A stretch of 64,000 nucleotides of DNA. It comes from Bimuria novae-zelandiae CBS 107.79. Its lineage: Eukaryota; Ascomycota; Dothideomycetes; Pleosporales; Didymosphaeriaceae. The stretch is taken from NCBI GenBank assembly GCA_010015655.1, contig ML976664.1, positions 948,013 to 1,012,012 of the forward strand. Direction: 5' to 3'. This document shows positions 46,328 through 58,691 of the stretch, in pieces. A program made the position numbers and the translations under genes. The notes beneath the pieces were generated by a model, which worked only from the letters and a program-made list of their open reading frames with translations, was not told the DNA's origin and made no database searches. The stretch's first letter is position 1. Every line of letters starts with the position of its first letter.

Positions 46328-46864
46328 TCACTTCTCGTTCCCAGATCCGTGTTCGGGATCGTTGTCATCAAGCTCTTGTTTGCGAATAGCATTCATGAGC
46401 TCGTACAGTTGGCCGATTTGTTGGTCTGCTTCAATGTTAGTTCCACACTGCTTCAATGGGCGCGAGCGTGAATATATCGCAAACGTAACATACCACTCAT
46501 CTTGTCAATTTTCGATTTATCCATCTTGGCTCCTTTCCAGCCATCGCCCGATATTTGCTGGGCATACAGTTGCCACTCAGTAAGGAATCCGACCTATTCT
46601 TTCAATCAGCTGATGAGCTCGAGCCCTTTTGAGGGCGACGTTGCTTACGATGTGAACGGGATTTTCGACGTTTCTGTGAGCATGAAATTCAGATTTGACA
46701 TATAAGTCACCTAATGTCCGCTCTTCCCGGGGAAGCTTTCGATGAGCGCGCAGTATTCGACGATAGAGTGGTATTGGTGGAAGCAGTGCCATTGGAGCAG
46801 GTCGAAAAGGTGTCGATGCACCAGCATCCGTTGCAGTCGCTAACAATCTACTGTAGATCCTCAT
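46328..46864 (-). CDS. sdh7: Succinate dehydrogenase assembly factor SDHAF3 (Acn9/Sdh7), LYR family
   Basis: Three exons: 46864-46649, 46593-46494, 46425-46328 (introns 55 and 68 nt), 137 aa. The protein is a mitochondrial matrix chaperone that protects the iron-sulfur subunit Sdh2 during complex II assembly. Marks: presequence-like MRIYSRLLATATDAG, the LYR-type motif PLYRRILRAHRKLP, GDLYVKSEFHAHRNVENPVHI, then across the splice VGFLTEWQLYAQQI, and a last exon DQQIGQLYELMNAIRKQEL. Both junctions keep frame only with these sites. An upstream TTG in frame is not an ATG, so I start at 46864. It diverges from mtq2 with only 162 bp between starts. Confidence 0.92.
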
Positions 46865-47026
46865 CCTGATCAACTGTGGCCTCCAAAGCTCGATGAACGA
46901 TCAATGCAAGAGAGAAATGATGGTCTGGAATCACCCCAGAATCGATGATGCACACCTCGGCAAGTTACTAAGCATGCTGGCTAACTCCCATTGGACAGCT
47001 CTGCCAAAACCATTGCTCTTCCCACC
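46865..47026. promoter_or_regulatory. Compact divergent promoter (sdh7 / mtq2)
   Basis: The two start codons (46864 minus, 47027 plus) are 162 bp apart, so the genes must share a promoter region and their 5' leaders are short or overlap. No specific factor site is claimed. Confidence 0.6.
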
Positions 47027-47791
47027 ATGCTCCCGACCCCGTCCACTTCGCACGTCTGCTTCGACCGCGTGTACGAACCAGCAGAGGACTCGTTCCTACT
47101 TCTCGACACGCTCTCGTCGACCTCGGAAGCTGCGTTTCTCCTAGAGCGTTTTGCGAAAGCGCAGAGTGCCCCGCCATTGGTCCTCGAAGTCGGCGTCGGC
47201 TCTGGAGTCGTGCTCGCCTTTGCAGCTGCAAATGCAGGCCGCATATTTGGTCACCAGGATGTACTAACCCTCGGCACTGACATCAATAGCTTTGCTTGCA
47301 AGGCCGCTGCCCAGACGATCCGAACCGCGATAACGGAGCATGAACAAAACACCTCGATCTCGCTCGACGTGGTCAACGGAGACCTTGCATCGTGTATACT
47401 CCCGAATTCCGTAGACGTGTTCATCTTCAACCCGCCATATGTGCCCGCTGAACTCCCGGACTTCGCACGACACGGGGACTACAATGGTTTACCAGACGGG
47501 CAGAAGAAGACCACCTTTGAGCAGGACTCGTATTTGCTGGAACTATCTTATGCTGGAGGAGAAGATGGCATGGTGGTGATGAATCGGATGCTGGAACAAA
47601 TACCGGAGATACTGGACGCAGGAAGAGGTGTCGCGTACGTGCTTCTATGCGCGCAGAACAAGCCGGAGGAAGTCAAGCAGCGCATACGGGAATGGAGTCC
47701 TGGATGGAGGGCTGAGACTGTGGGTTCGAGCGGAAAGCAAGCTGGGTGGGAGAAGCTGCAGGTTGTCAGGATATGGAAGGAAGAGGCTTGA
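47027..47791 (+). CDS. mtq2: eRF1 glutamine N5-methyltransferase catalytic subunit (Mtq2/HemK2/N6AMT1)
   Basis: Single exon, 254 aa. With its partner Trm112 the enzyme methylates the Gln of the GGQ motif of release factor eRF1, tuning translation termination. Marks: VYEPAEDSFLLLDTL near the start, SAM-binding motif LEVGVGSGVV (53-62), acidic loop GTDIN, and the class-defining NPPYVP (135-140). Then comes GLPDGQKKTTFEQDSY, where the related enzymes have their substrate loop. I start at ATG 47027, which gives MLPTPSTSH; an upstream in-frame TTG is not used. Length is normal for the family. Confidence 0.93.
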   Translation: MLPTPSTSHVCFDRVYEPAEDSFLLLDTLSSTSEAAFLLERFAKAQSAPPLVLEVGVGSGVVLAFAAANAGRIFGHQDVLTLGTDINSFACKAAAQTIRTAITEHEQNTSISLDVVNGDLASCILPNSVDVFIFNPPYVPAELPDFARHGDYNGLPDGQKKTTFEQDSYLLELSYAGGEDGMVVMNRMLEQIPEILDAGRGVAYVLLCAQNKPEEVKQRIREWSPGWRAETVGSSGKQAGWEKLQVVRIWKEEA

Positions 47792-48740
47792 GTACTGGCG
47801 ACTATAACGACATGGTCTACCAATGCTATAGGGTGCCTTAAAACTACTGCCATGAGACGAAGAAGCAAATTTAAGGCTGACGCGACAAGCAACGCTGACC
47901 ACGCCGGCGACTTGCATTTCGAGATCTCCAGAGGTTGCGCCAATGTTCCAGGATCGACGGGAGCGCTCTCAATGCTTTCGTATGGCAGACAGATATTGAA
48001 CAGTCTTCGTCTCACCGCCACTAATCGCGCAAGAGAGTCCAATGATGCGGTATCTCTAAGCTTTACGAGCGTGATACAAGACAGCCAAGGCCACGTTGCC
48101 GCTACAAGGGCATTTGGAGTGAGCGGTAGATGACAAGAACGATGCTACGCACATCAGAAGCTGGCTGACTTAGCTTGAAGTGAAGGATAGAGACACTCGA
48201 GGCTCAAATAGCAAGCACAGCCCATCAATTATTTTGTTGATCGCGAGATTCTCCCTTAGTCGGAACAATGGATAGTCCTTCCTATACACTTTAAGCACGG
48301 TCTCTCAGCTTTCTGGTGTCGTATCGACGTATGACTGAATGAAATCCATGTTCACTCCTGTCCCGAGGTCCAGTTCCTGCCCTCAACTGCTTCGAGTTCT
48401 TGTGGGGATGCGCAGGATTCGAACACTCAGTCAATTCTCTCTTAAATTTGTGTTGTTACTTAAGTACTATCAATCTGCATTGTAGAGCGTAGCATAGCGT
48501 ATAAAAATGTGTACAGTATAAGTAGGGGCGTTCTGTGAAGGCGCCAGCACGCACGTGATGCAGAAGCTCGGGACCGGATCATTGATGTTCCGCCCAGGCG
48601 CCTGGATAATCGCGACCAAAACTAAGCTCCCCCACGACTCCACTCGATACAGCACATCGCACGCCCGTCGCACGGTTCCTACTCCTCCAATCGTGAAGAA
48701 TACAACTACCTGAACATATTGTGCAGTATATACCGCCGCC
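47792..48740. other. Intergenic, 3' flank of mtq2 and promoter of Sm D1
   Basis: No gene recognised; short frames only. A GTTCGAATCC-like string near 48415 (minus) is not in a foldable tRNA context. Confidence 0.5.
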
Positions 48741-49327
48741 ATGAAGCTCGTCAGGTGGGTACATCTGCCTAAACACTGTACGAAGCAGGACTAACACTAC
48801 CTAGGTTTCTCATGAAGTGCCAGAACGAGACGGTCACGGTCGAGCTTAAGAATGGTGCGTCTAACTCTTTCTCTCATCTCGCGGGCCTATCCGCGCTCGC
48901 ATCATCTGGGCGCGTTGCATAGCTTTGCGCGTCGACGACATCCCAACAGCGCGCAGTGGCCTCTTTCACTATCGTGCAGCTAGAGTGCTAACAGTGCTAA
49001 CATACTGCAGGCACCATCGTCAACGGCACCATCGCCTCTGTCTCTCCGCTCATGAACGTCGCGCTACGAACAGTCAAATACACACCGAAAGGCCGTGACA
49101 CGGTTACCCTCGACACCATGACCGTCCGAGGCTCAACGGTCCGATACATTATTCTCCCAGACTCTCTCCCACTCGACACGCTCCTGATCGACGATGCGCC
49201 GAAGCCCAAGAACAAAGCGAGGAAGGAGACCGACCGAGGTGGTCGCGGCGGCGGTGGACGAGGTGGACCGAGAGGTCGTGGTGGCCGAGGCGGCGGTCGC
49301 GGAAGGGGACGTGGACGAGGAATGTGA
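48741..49327 (+). CDS. smd1: Small nuclear ribonucleoprotein Sm D1
   Basis: Three exons: 48741-48754, 48805-48854, 49011-49327 (introns 50 and 156 nt), 126 aa. Sm D1 is one of the seven proteins of the Sm ring on U1, U2, U4 and U5 snRNAs in the spliceosome. Sm1 motif: [23 protein letters not shown] in pieces across two splices, with [11 protein letters not shown]; Sm2 motif: [18 protein letters not shown]. The C-terminus is a run of RGG/GRG repeats (about 97-125), the usual target of arginine methylation. A 14-nt first exon is fixed by phase (AG|G gives Arg). Confidence 0.95.
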
Positions 49328-49816
49328 AGGACCAGCGCGTTTTCCGGGGAATATAATCATCAGATTGCGGCGCAAATGGAAGCGGGACATGTGCACGAAG
49401 GAAGCTCTACGTCTGGGCTACAAAAGCACAGGGTATGGAGACTCCAAATGCTTCATCTTCGAGAGATTGATACCTGTCAGGGCCGCATCAAATTGAAAAT
49501 GGCGCGCGAAATCAGAAAGCAATTGTTTCGTTTGGCGCACTTGGTTTGCATATAGGTGAGGTGTGGATGAAGCACCGACGAATTGATACCACTTCACCCT
49601 TTCTTCCAGTCCGACTTCGATCGCACTTCTACGTCTCTACGCATTTCGATGCGATACCGTGCGCCAAATCGGAAAAAGCCAGACAACTCATTTCGGGCTA
49701 TTTATTGTGTTTCTATTACATATAACAGATAATGTACACTCACGGCAGCTTCCGGTCTATGCCTCGCAGAGCCCTTCCACATACGACAGAATCCTCGTCC
49801 TCTCATCACCCACCAC
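49328..49816. other. Intergenic between Sm D1 and the dioxygenase gene
   Basis: Convergent 3' flanks; no gene seen. Confidence 0.5.
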
Positions 49817-51282
49817 TTACTCGGCGTCCAGCGGACACACAGGAGGGTTATCGTTGACCTGAATACCCCCCCTCTTCTTCTCTTTGCTATCATGGAATGG
49901 CAGCTTCCATCCGCCTTCCTCCTCGGGCGTGCTCAACCACAACCTCATCAAGTGGCGTCGCGGCGCCGGCGGAGCATAGTCCTTGTACGTGGTGCGCGCA
50001 TGCAGAATATGATTGTTGGAGAGGAACTGAATATCGCCAATGTCGAGGATCATATGCAAAGCCAGGCGCTGGCAGGTCTCTTCCAAGACCTGAGCTGCGC
50101 GCTCCTGCTCAGGGGACAGCTTCGGTATCAATCCCATGTCAGAAAACCGCGTGAGGGAGCGGATGTAGTAAGGGTCCCATCTATACATCTTCGTCAGCAC
50201 GGGGAAACCTGTCTCCCCACCGGAACGGACTCACTTCGAATACACCCTCGGATTCTCCCCGGTCTCGAGATAAAACACACTCGTCCTGATCCAGTCCTCA
50301 TCGCCCTCGCTCTTTTCCCCCTTGCGGTCAAAGTACCAGATCGGCTCCGTCAGCGTGCGCGCCACGTCGGGGTTTTCCCGCTGCAGCGCGTTCCACACAG
50401 CGTGGCTGCTCACGAGGTCCGACTCGCCACCTTCCAACGCCTTCGCGATGCACAGCAGGCCGACGAGGTCGGCGTCGTCGGCGTGGAAGTATTGTCGCGC
50501 GTTGGTCCGGTAGATGCGCACGCGGTCGATGGCCGACGCGTCTTCGCCGAGGTCTTTGACGTGGCCGAGGACGTGTCCGTGGGCGTTTTGGCTGACGAAG
50601 TAGCCGAGGTGGGTTCCTAGGCCCTGCTCACAACATCAGCACATATCCTACACATGAATTTTTCTTTTTGGCGGTAAGAAGATGGGGAGGGAGGGAAGGG
50701 AGGGGCAGGGGGGAAAGGTACCATATACGCCACCGCACTCTTCTCATTCCCCCATTCCTGCACCGGCAACCCCTTGAACAGGATAAACCCCTTCCCATCA
50801 ATCAACTCCTTCCTCAGTACGCTCAGGAACTGCGCGAAGCGCTTGAGCGGAAACGTCGCCCGCGATATCCCCGTGAGGGGGAGCCCGCGCTTTATAAACG
50901 CATCCGCCTCGTCTGATATCTCCTTTATTTCATCATCAGAGAAGTTGTGCGTCCATTGCTCGGGGTGCGCTGTTTCAACCCCGCGTTAGCATATATATAC
51001 AAACACAGACTTAGAGGAGCAAGAAGGGAGAAGGGAGGAAGAAAGGGAAGACGTACTCCGGTAATCCTCCACATTCCACACCGTCGGCCCGGTGATCTCT
51101 TTCGGAAAATCCTCATACGGACGCAGTTGCTCGTACAGCGGGGGGTGCTGGCCAGACGTTTTGATCCCGTCCGGGTAGATCTCCCGGGGCGCTTTGTGGT
51201 TGGGGAATTTCTTCACTACACCTACACCTACACCCAGTTCGTGGGGAGGGATTGGGGCAGGGGCGGTTACGGCGGGTGCCAT
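49817..51282 (-). CDS. TauD/TfdA-family Fe(II)/2-oxoglutarate dioxygenase
   Basis: Four exons: 51282-51057, 50969-50722, 50623-50235, 50180-49817 (introns 87, 98 and 54 nt), 408 aa. This superfamily oxidises small molecules using iron, O2 and 2-oxoglutarate. The iron ligands are visible: His205-Ala-Asp207 in QYFHADDADLVGLL and the distal His348 in NNHILHARTTYKD, with the 2-oxoglutarate-binding Arg expected in RRHLMRLWLS. Other family features: FILFKGLPVQEWG, GLGTHLGYFVSQNAHGH, SKWDPYYIRSLTRFSD. Intron 3 must end at TATAG (50181) because other AGs break frame or stop; this yields SKWDPYY. No signal peptide, so cytosolic. The substrate cannot be told from sequence. Confidence 0.88.
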
Positions 51283-51941
51283 GGTGCTGTCTATCTTCTT
51301 TACTCTATTTCGTTGAAGCTGTTTTGAAGGTAAGAAAGGGTAACAGAGGGAGGGGGGTTCAATTGTTCTGCAAGTGCGAAAGTATAGATATGGAGGTGCA
51401 ATTTAACTAATCTCACCACGGGAGCCTTTCGTAACACGCACGCCATCGCCGCCCGTTGCCAACCCCTTCTCAACGAACAATGACGAGCGACCTTCTATCG
51501 CAATGGCTAGGCCAGATGGCGTGCTCGCAACCCTGACCGCGAGCGCGGCGGATCGAGGCCGTGGTGAGGGGTCGCGAAGCTTGGAGGGGTTCCTCTCTGC
51601 GTGGTGCGCGTAGCCTCGGTCCCGCTATCGCATTTGGGGATACTGTATGAGGGTGCGGGTGCAGTTCGCCCGCCGGTAGTAGACTGCGGAGTGCCGCTCC
51701 GTGGAGGACTAGGGGGGTGATAAGGCTGGGAGGGAGTGTGTGTAGACGCTGTATACGCGTAGCCAACGTACGAGAGTAATCCGAGTAGCACTGGAGTACA
51801 TGAATGCACTTGTTCTTGGCTAAGAGGCCACTCGATGTGTTCTATATACATGTACCCTTTACGCCATTATATATACAGATGCGTGCAGCAAACCTCCACT
51901 TGTCTTTCTGGGTATCAAATCTATTGTATGTACGGTTGAAT
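51283..51941. other. Intergenic, no gene seen
   Basis: Promoter of the dioxygenase gene and 3' flank of the 977-aa gene. Short overlapping frames only. Confidence 0.5.
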
Positions 51942-54919
51942 CTATAACACATCCGGCACCCGCACTCGAACCGGTCCCCTTAAACTGGCCTGCCATCCAA
52001 CGTACGTATCTACGTGTTCCTCAAGCGGCCACTGCCACCCCTCAACGGCCTCAATCTGCGCTTTGACAAGCTCTATAATCTCCTGCGGCGCGCCTTCATG
52101 CACTTTCTTGCTATCTAGCGTGCCTTCCAAAGCAGCACGCAGTGCCACCAGCGTCCGATACAGGATCTGGGGCCCGCCATGCTGCGCGTTGGCCCTCACC
52201 GTGACCTCTTTGTGGTAAGTCGTGAGCCAGCTAGAGAACGAGTATAGACCTTCGTAGTCCCTCAAGAAGCCCAGGGCGCGAACGTATGCCTGGAAAACAG
52301 CCGGGCTGGGAACATGCGGCGGGAGAGCGTTCGATGCTGAGCTTGGTTGCATCTTAGAGCTTGGATCAAGGTTGGCGCCGACAAGGTTGTGGAAGTTTGT
52401 GCGAAGAAGCGGTGGAGCTGTTGTGAGTATGTGTTCCGCAAACTCGGGCGAGAACAGGCCTTTGTACGCTGTCTGCGCTGAATAGCGCGCAACAGCACAC
52501 AGGAGCTGGAATTGGGCATCGTCCGGGTCGACGTCGATCTCATTCAACTTGTCGAATAGTGCACACATGGTGGGATATTGGGACTCTGCGCTCTTCTGCT
52601 TTCCGTGTCCGTAAATGACTTTTTGCATGTACGCAGTCCACGGGGGACGGTATGCAGGACGGAAGTGCATCAAGAGCGCATAAGCATATTCGGTAAGGTA
52701 CGTTTGGTCGTACCTAAACCGCAGCTCGTGCTCTCCCGCCGTTACTTGAGCAGGCTTGTCCGGAGGAGACTGCTTGAAGCGACCGAATCGACAGAGACAC
52801 CGGATGAAGGATGTGATGAAGTAATCCGGCACAGGTGGGGCACTAACATCGAATATCGACCCTTGATAGAGCATTCGCACTCCACCACCCCATCTGTCTT
52901 GCGAGGCTTCGAGTAAGTGGAGACAGGTAGAGAAATCGGGAAGCGTATCCAACAAGAATGCAAGGAGTCTCTTCTTGGGCTGTACTCCCTTGCGCCACAT
53001 CCTGTCATATAGCTGGAGGTACTGAGGCACTGGCTCATTTAGATAGATAAGGTGTAGAGGCGACTTAGGATCTGGCAAAACCTCCTTCATATCTCCCGGT
53101 AAAAGGTTCGTGCTGTTGGATCCGTTGCTCTGATGTAGTTGTGCTCCTCCGTGCTCGGATTCTTGAGCCTCGATTTCTGGATGATATAGTTTCTCAAACA
53201 TGGCCAAGTACACTTCAGAGGAGACTTTCGTATTCGACTCTTCGTATGCCAGGAAGCATGCCCATGCTTCCCTGCTCGTTCGTGTGGCCCGGATGCGCGC
53301 GGCCCACAATGGCACATTGGACACATTAGGATTGTCCTCTGTTGACGCCTGCGGCAAAGAATACCTGGTCTGAATGGTCGGAGATGAGTCGGTATCCCAC
53401 CCAGCGTAGACTTCGGCCACCTTCTCCCATTGACGCCCAGCATATCCTCCTTCATACAATCGATGAAGAAGACGAGATGCTCGCGACACAGCAAACATGT
53501 AACCCTTGTCTTCGTCCATCGAATGTCTGTTCTCTTTCCATGGTGGCCATGACGGGCCTTTCAGTTTTGCCCACTCCCTTTCTCGGGCTGTCTTAGCATG
53601 TGTCAACTGGTTGCGAGCAACCCCTTGAAAACCATGTCGAGTCACGGTGAGGGCTGGCTCGCAGCTAGCCATAAATTGCAATACGAGGAACTGCGCCTTT
53701 TCTTGATGGGAACTAGCGAGGAAAGGGTGCTCGGGTGCAGGCAATGCCAAGAGCGACAAGATCGTGTTACAGAACCTAGTGAGGCTTTGCAGGAACCTCG
53801 ATGAGTACGACGATGTTTCCGTTTGGTTATAAATCCGGGCGGCTTCGGTGCAGAACAGGGACGTGATCCAGGGGATTGCTTCGGGCCAGACCACGCGCGC
53901 ATGGCGCAGCAACCGTATTATGAGCAGCTGGAGTGACGTCCATTCTATAGGTTCTGATTGCAATCGTGTTCTCAGATGTCTCATTACCGTTCCAAGCGCA
54001 AAGGCTCTTATATGCTTTCGCCGAAGATATAACAGCAACAAAAATAAGGGTGTGCTCCGGTGGTCGTGCTTGAACACGGCCGTAGCAGGAATGGAACTGC
54101 CTGTGAGGAGGCAAGTTGTCCACAGTTGCACGTCTTTCGGGGAGTGGCCTTTAGATGCTAATACTGCAAGTTCTTGACGCGTGAAACTTGTCTCGACACA
54201 GGGCGACTGTGTGAGAATGCTGAGCTGACCAGACAATATCGAGTACAGTGAGACAGGGCCTTCTATGCGAGACGCGATTGTCTCCGCGGGCTTTGTCCGC
54301 AAGTCGCGTCGCAGTGCGCCGCCTGGTCCTCTCAGTGGTGGGCTGATGTAGGAGTAGTCCATCTTGCCGGCATCTGAAGACCAGTATAGATCTCGCGCAC
54401 CGTTGTGAATGGAATCCAGAACCATATCTGGCTGACTAGACCGCTGACGCTTACGGGTTCGCCGCGATAACACTGGTGTGAAGCCATCCGAGTTCTCGAT
54501 ATGGTCCTTGTTCTCTTCTTCTTCAATCTGTTCCGCAATTTCCTCGGCGGCAGCCACGCCCAGAATAGAGGCAAAAAGATCTTGTTCATTTTCTGGCAGC
54601 ACATCGCATGAGGCGTAGCCTCTCTGGAAGCCGTCCAGATGGCGCAAATCGGGATGCGAGTTGCTACCGTTGGGGTGCTTCGGTTGGGTGGGATAGATCG
54701 TGCCGTGTACGCGTGAACGCGGCTGGTCTGCAGCAAGACATTGTAGACGGGTATGTGTAAATGTGCGACATGGAGAAACGTATTGGCGCTGCACAAGTCA
54801 GAATGAGTTGAGATTGGCCTCGCCCAACTCACTGCGTGCAAAGTGCGAGGAAGGCGCGTTCGGGATCGAAGGAAGCGGCAACGGCTACCTGGAGCTGCCA
54901 GGAAGAGAATCAAGGGCAT
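51942..54919 (-). CDS. Large probable mitochondrial helical-repeat protein, function unknown
   Basis: Exons 54919-54833 and 54788-51942 with a 44-nt intron (GTGAGT donor, TTGTGCAG end), 977 aa. Exon 1 encodes an Arg-rich, acid-free leader (MPLILFLAAPGSRCRFLRSR) typical of a mitochondrial presequence; splicing is in phase 0, and the long second exon has no ATG at its opening. After a charged region (EEIAEQIEEEENKDHIE) comes about 800 residues of predominantly helical sequence with many Leu/Trp/Arg-rich segments, such as PLFLLLLYLRRKHIRAFAL and SLQLLIIRLLRHARVVW. This resembles fungal PPR-like mitochondrial RNA-maturation factors, but I cannot pick out unambiguous PPR motifs. Role in organelle gene expression is inference. 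Confidence 0.75.
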
Positions 54920-55506
54920 TCATTGACAGGCGAGCTGTGGCCTTGGGCGAACGACGGGCAATACTGTAGGGAGAAAATGCGAACGCGGTTCGAAATGAAT
55001 GGGAGCTTGGGGGTGGTAGTTCAGAAACTATCGTGCGCTAGACCTGTTTCAGACGCGCCTTCCGCGCCAGCATAGGATGCGCGGGCTTCGATTTGGAGTG
55101 AATTGATACCCTATGCAGCACCTGACGTGAGCGAAAATCCCAATTAACAGGCAAACTCACGGCATTTGCACTGGAAAGTACGCAGTGCGCGGGCCGCGAG
55201 GTGCCGATTGCATGCAGAACTGGAGGCGTCTTGCATATTCCTTGGCAGTAGCGTTCCTTCCCCGTCGAACCTCACTAACAACTGTGATATCCATCTACGC
55301 GCCGCACGCACGCACGCACTGAGCAGCCGACGCGTACACGGTTTATGATAACCCCAGCCTGAGTGGACTCGACCTCGTCTAATACACGGCCGCGTTCTGT
55401 TGAGGCTTCCTGCGGGCCGCCTGCTACCCGCGACATCGGACATCCTCTGCGCGTTGCACGCTTCCACGCACGCATCGCTCCGTCGCGAAAAGGCGTCCAC
55501 AGCAAC
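54920..55506. other. Divergent intergenic region
   Basis: Lies between two divergent starts (54919 minus, 55507 plus); presumed promoters for both. An open frame runs into 55507 from upstream but lacks an ATG before it. No other gene. Confidence 0.5.
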
Positions 55507-58287
55507 ATGGCCACCACCACCACCAACGGCGCCTTGACCCCGCCGTCACTGCCGCCCGCGCCCACGTCGCCCTCCCTCGCAAAGCGCAAACGCACCGAAA
55601 CCGACGCAGACATCACCAATGGCGCGTCTCCCGTCGCGCCCGCAGAGCTTGTGAACGGTGCAACACCCTCGCTGCAGGCCACCCTCGAAGACATACTCTC
55701 AGTGCTGCAAAGGTAAGAACATGGCGCGCTCTCTATTTGCTGCGTTTGTATGCTAGCTGCACGCATTACCTCACGATTCGCAGCAGGCCATCCACGGCGC
55801 ATCACCCTTACTTCACATAAGATGAAGCACACGTCGAGAATCTCGCTAACGTGAAATAGCTATGACACGCAACCCTCCATTCTCACGCATTCCATCACCG
55901 CATCGGCCGCTCGCGCGACGTCCGGCGAAGCCGATGCGAAACGTGCGAAGCACTCTCCCACAGACCCGACCACCATCACAGCCCTGGTCCAGAGCGGCGC
56001 GTATCATTCCTTTGAGGCATTTGAAAAAGATGTGGAGAGTGCAACTGCGGACGTCCTGGCCAGTACCGGTGCTGGCGAACTGGCGGCACCCTCCACACTC
56101 GAGGAGTCTCGGTTGCAATCTGGCATCCTCGCTTTTCGGAAACTGTCAAAAAGCTTGATAACCCGAGAAGAGATTCGGAGGGCCCACATCGAAGCGAAAA
56201 AGGAAGACCAAGATGAGAAGGCTACTACAGTCAAGGCGGAAGAGCCGGAAAGTCGCACAGTTCTGACGCTGTTCGGGAGCGCTCAGGGGCCGAAGCAATT
56301 GTTCTCGAGCTTACAACGACCCTGCTCCATTACGCCATCCAACGGATCTTCTGCACTGGACACGTCGATAGAGGTCGCATTGCCGCTCCGTGAATCCGCT
56401 CTTCCGAACATCATCTCCACGACTGAAGTATTCCCACTTTCGGACGATGTGGACGAGAAAAGAAAGGCGAACGCCACCATTGGAAAAGTCTTCAAGGCAC
56501 CAGCACATCTACCACAGCTAAACCCACCCAAACTCGCGAAGCCGTTGACTACCAAGGGACACATTGTCACTTTTGCACCACCAGAAGTGCCCAAGCCGAG
56601 TCGCAAGGGCTCGCATTCTTACGCTACTCAGAACCTCGCCACTAGCCAATGGCTAGGATATGGTGGGGCAGATATTCCCAAAGATCCCACGTCTCCGAAT
56701 GAAAAGAAGAAGAGCAGGCAGCGAGCGCTCAGCATGGGTGAAGCACAACAGCCACCGTCCGAATCAACGCTTACAGCGGTAAAGCAAGCCAAAGAAGACG
56801 CGCTCTTCCGCAGTGCATACTCGAGCTTCGCACCTAGTCATGATGACACTATTGCTGTTATACCGGAGGAGACGAAGAACATGGTCTGGTGGCAAAAGGT
56901 GGGCGAGCAACGCTTCAACGAGGTTTTCCCGATCGATCCTGAACTACTTGGCTTGGGGGATCCGTCCGACACGCCGGCCAATGTCGTCGAAGCAGATGAG
57001 GACGAGGCATTCAGAGAAGCCGTGGAGAAGTTCGAGCCGATCGAAGGCGGACCTTTCCCGAACGCCGAAGCGAAGAGTGAGCTGGACAATGACACGGAAG
57101 AGGTGCTTCACGAGATTTCAAAACTGCTTGAGACGCTGGCTTCTCACCAGAGGATACGCAACTCGTCCCTGGCTACTAACCCCCGCACGCCCATTCTACA
57201 GAATTCAACACTCGCATCCTTGGCAGGAAGTCCGTCGACGCCGTCGTCCGATGAGATGGACATCTACCAGATGCTCAAGGCACAGCTCACGTTGATGATT
57301 TCGCAGCTACCACCTTATGCTGTGGCCAAACTCAACGGCGACCAACTGGAAGAGCTGAAGATCAGTCGGACTTTGGTCGTTGAGAACAGGCCGACTCGCG
57401 GGGTGCTTGAAGATGACCAATCGTCTAAATTTGCAAAGGCGCCGGTCACAACGCCAGCGGCACCCCCATCACTATCTCGCATGGTCTCGAGTGGATCTGG
57501 TACTCATTCGCACTATCCTCCGACCGCCACGCAATATAGCCGCTCGACACCTTCCATGCACACCAGTGCTCGGCCTGCGCAAGGCGCCCCGAATTACTAT
57601 CCCCAGCAACAGTCTGTCCACCGGTCTCCGTCAATGCAATATCAGCGATCTACATCTGGGTCGCAGGTGTACCAGGCTCCTGCGTCATCATCCTATGCTA
57701 CCCCCAGGCCGAGCTACCCAGCTACCCAAGCATACAGCCAGCAGACGCCCAGGCCGTCCTATACACAACCGCCTGCAGGTCAATACTATCCGCAGCGTTC
57801 GGCACAGCCAACCAACAACTATGGAGGCTCTCAATCGCAATATTACGGATCGACTCCTCAAACACAGTCACAAAATCGGTATTCGCAGCCGGCACAAAAC
57901 GGGTACTATCAACGATCTCAGCAAGTTGCCCCGATGTATGGAACGACTCCGAATACGCAGACACGCACTGCATCGCCGCTGAAAGCAGCCCCGTCCGCTG
58001 TTCCCACGAGCTATTCTCGGCCAGGATATGCGTCTAGTGGTCAGATGCGCAGCACCTACTACCCTCCTGCACAATACGGGACCGCGCAACCTCACACACC
58101 GGTCGCGCCTACGACTCCAGGATACACTCCCAATCCCCAACAACTACTAGACAGACAACAAGCATCACAAACACAAGCTCGACTTGCAGCACAGAACAGC
58201 TTCAATAGGCCAGGCTCAGGGACTCCACAGCCGCCGACGAACGGGCAATACGGTGGCCCACCAAATGGAACGCCGATGGTGACGTGA
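55507..58287 (+). CDS. Low-complexity protein, possibly nuclear or chromatin-associated
   Basis: Exons 55507-55712 and 55860-58287 (147-nt intron: GTAAGA donor, GCTAAC branch, AATAG end), 877 aa. The N-terminal part has a basic patch (AKRKRTETDAD, a likely nuclear signal) and helical segments LQATLEDILSVLQ, SGAYHSFEAFEKDVESATADVL and ILAFRKLSKSLITREEI, followed by a conserved-looking core with NMVWWQKVGEQRFNEVFPID. The last 280 residues are Ser/Tyr/Gln/Pro-rich (repeated PSYPATQAYSQQ-like stretches), a disordered prion-like tail common in transcription and chromatin factors. The helical N-terminal region reminds me of fungal RSC-complex subunits of the Rsc58 type, but that is a tentative recollection, so I give no symbol. 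Confidence 0.75.
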
Positions 58288-58691
58288 AAAGGTGATGTTG
58301 TAGGGTACTAGGTAATTGAGCGTTGAGAGGGTTCGGCGGCGTAGCTTGGATATCGATAGAGCATATCGCGGGCGTTTGGTATGGTTTCATATAGGAATTC
58401 TGGTACAGGCACTCAGCCTGCGGACTTGTACGATTGTGCGTCGTCTTGAGAGTCGTCGACGTGTCTGTACCAACATGGTATGAGTAGCTAGGCTGAGAAA
58501 TACAAGTGTAATGTCTTAGTTCACCCGTCGTAGAAGAGTCGCTTCAAGTTGCCCCGCTCTGGTGCGTACGTCATTCGCTACAGGGACCCGCGAACGCGTA
58601 GCTGGCGTGCCGGCGACCGAGAACCAAGACAAATGTCCAAATCAGTTTCGCCTTCGCTCGCTCGCTCTGCACAAAGACATGAGACGCCGCC
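58288..58691. other. Intergenic, promoter of the Sro7/Lgl gene
   Basis: No gene seen between the stop at 58287 and ATG 58692. Confidence 0.5.

Noticed and set aside
46157..46705. Several plus-strand frames of 67-111 codons
   Set aside because: Antisense to exons and introns of sdh7 or in its 3' flank; no features of their own.
48395..48430. Second GTTCGAATCC-like string (minus)
   Set aside because: T-stem arms do not pair, and no cloverleaf can be drawn.
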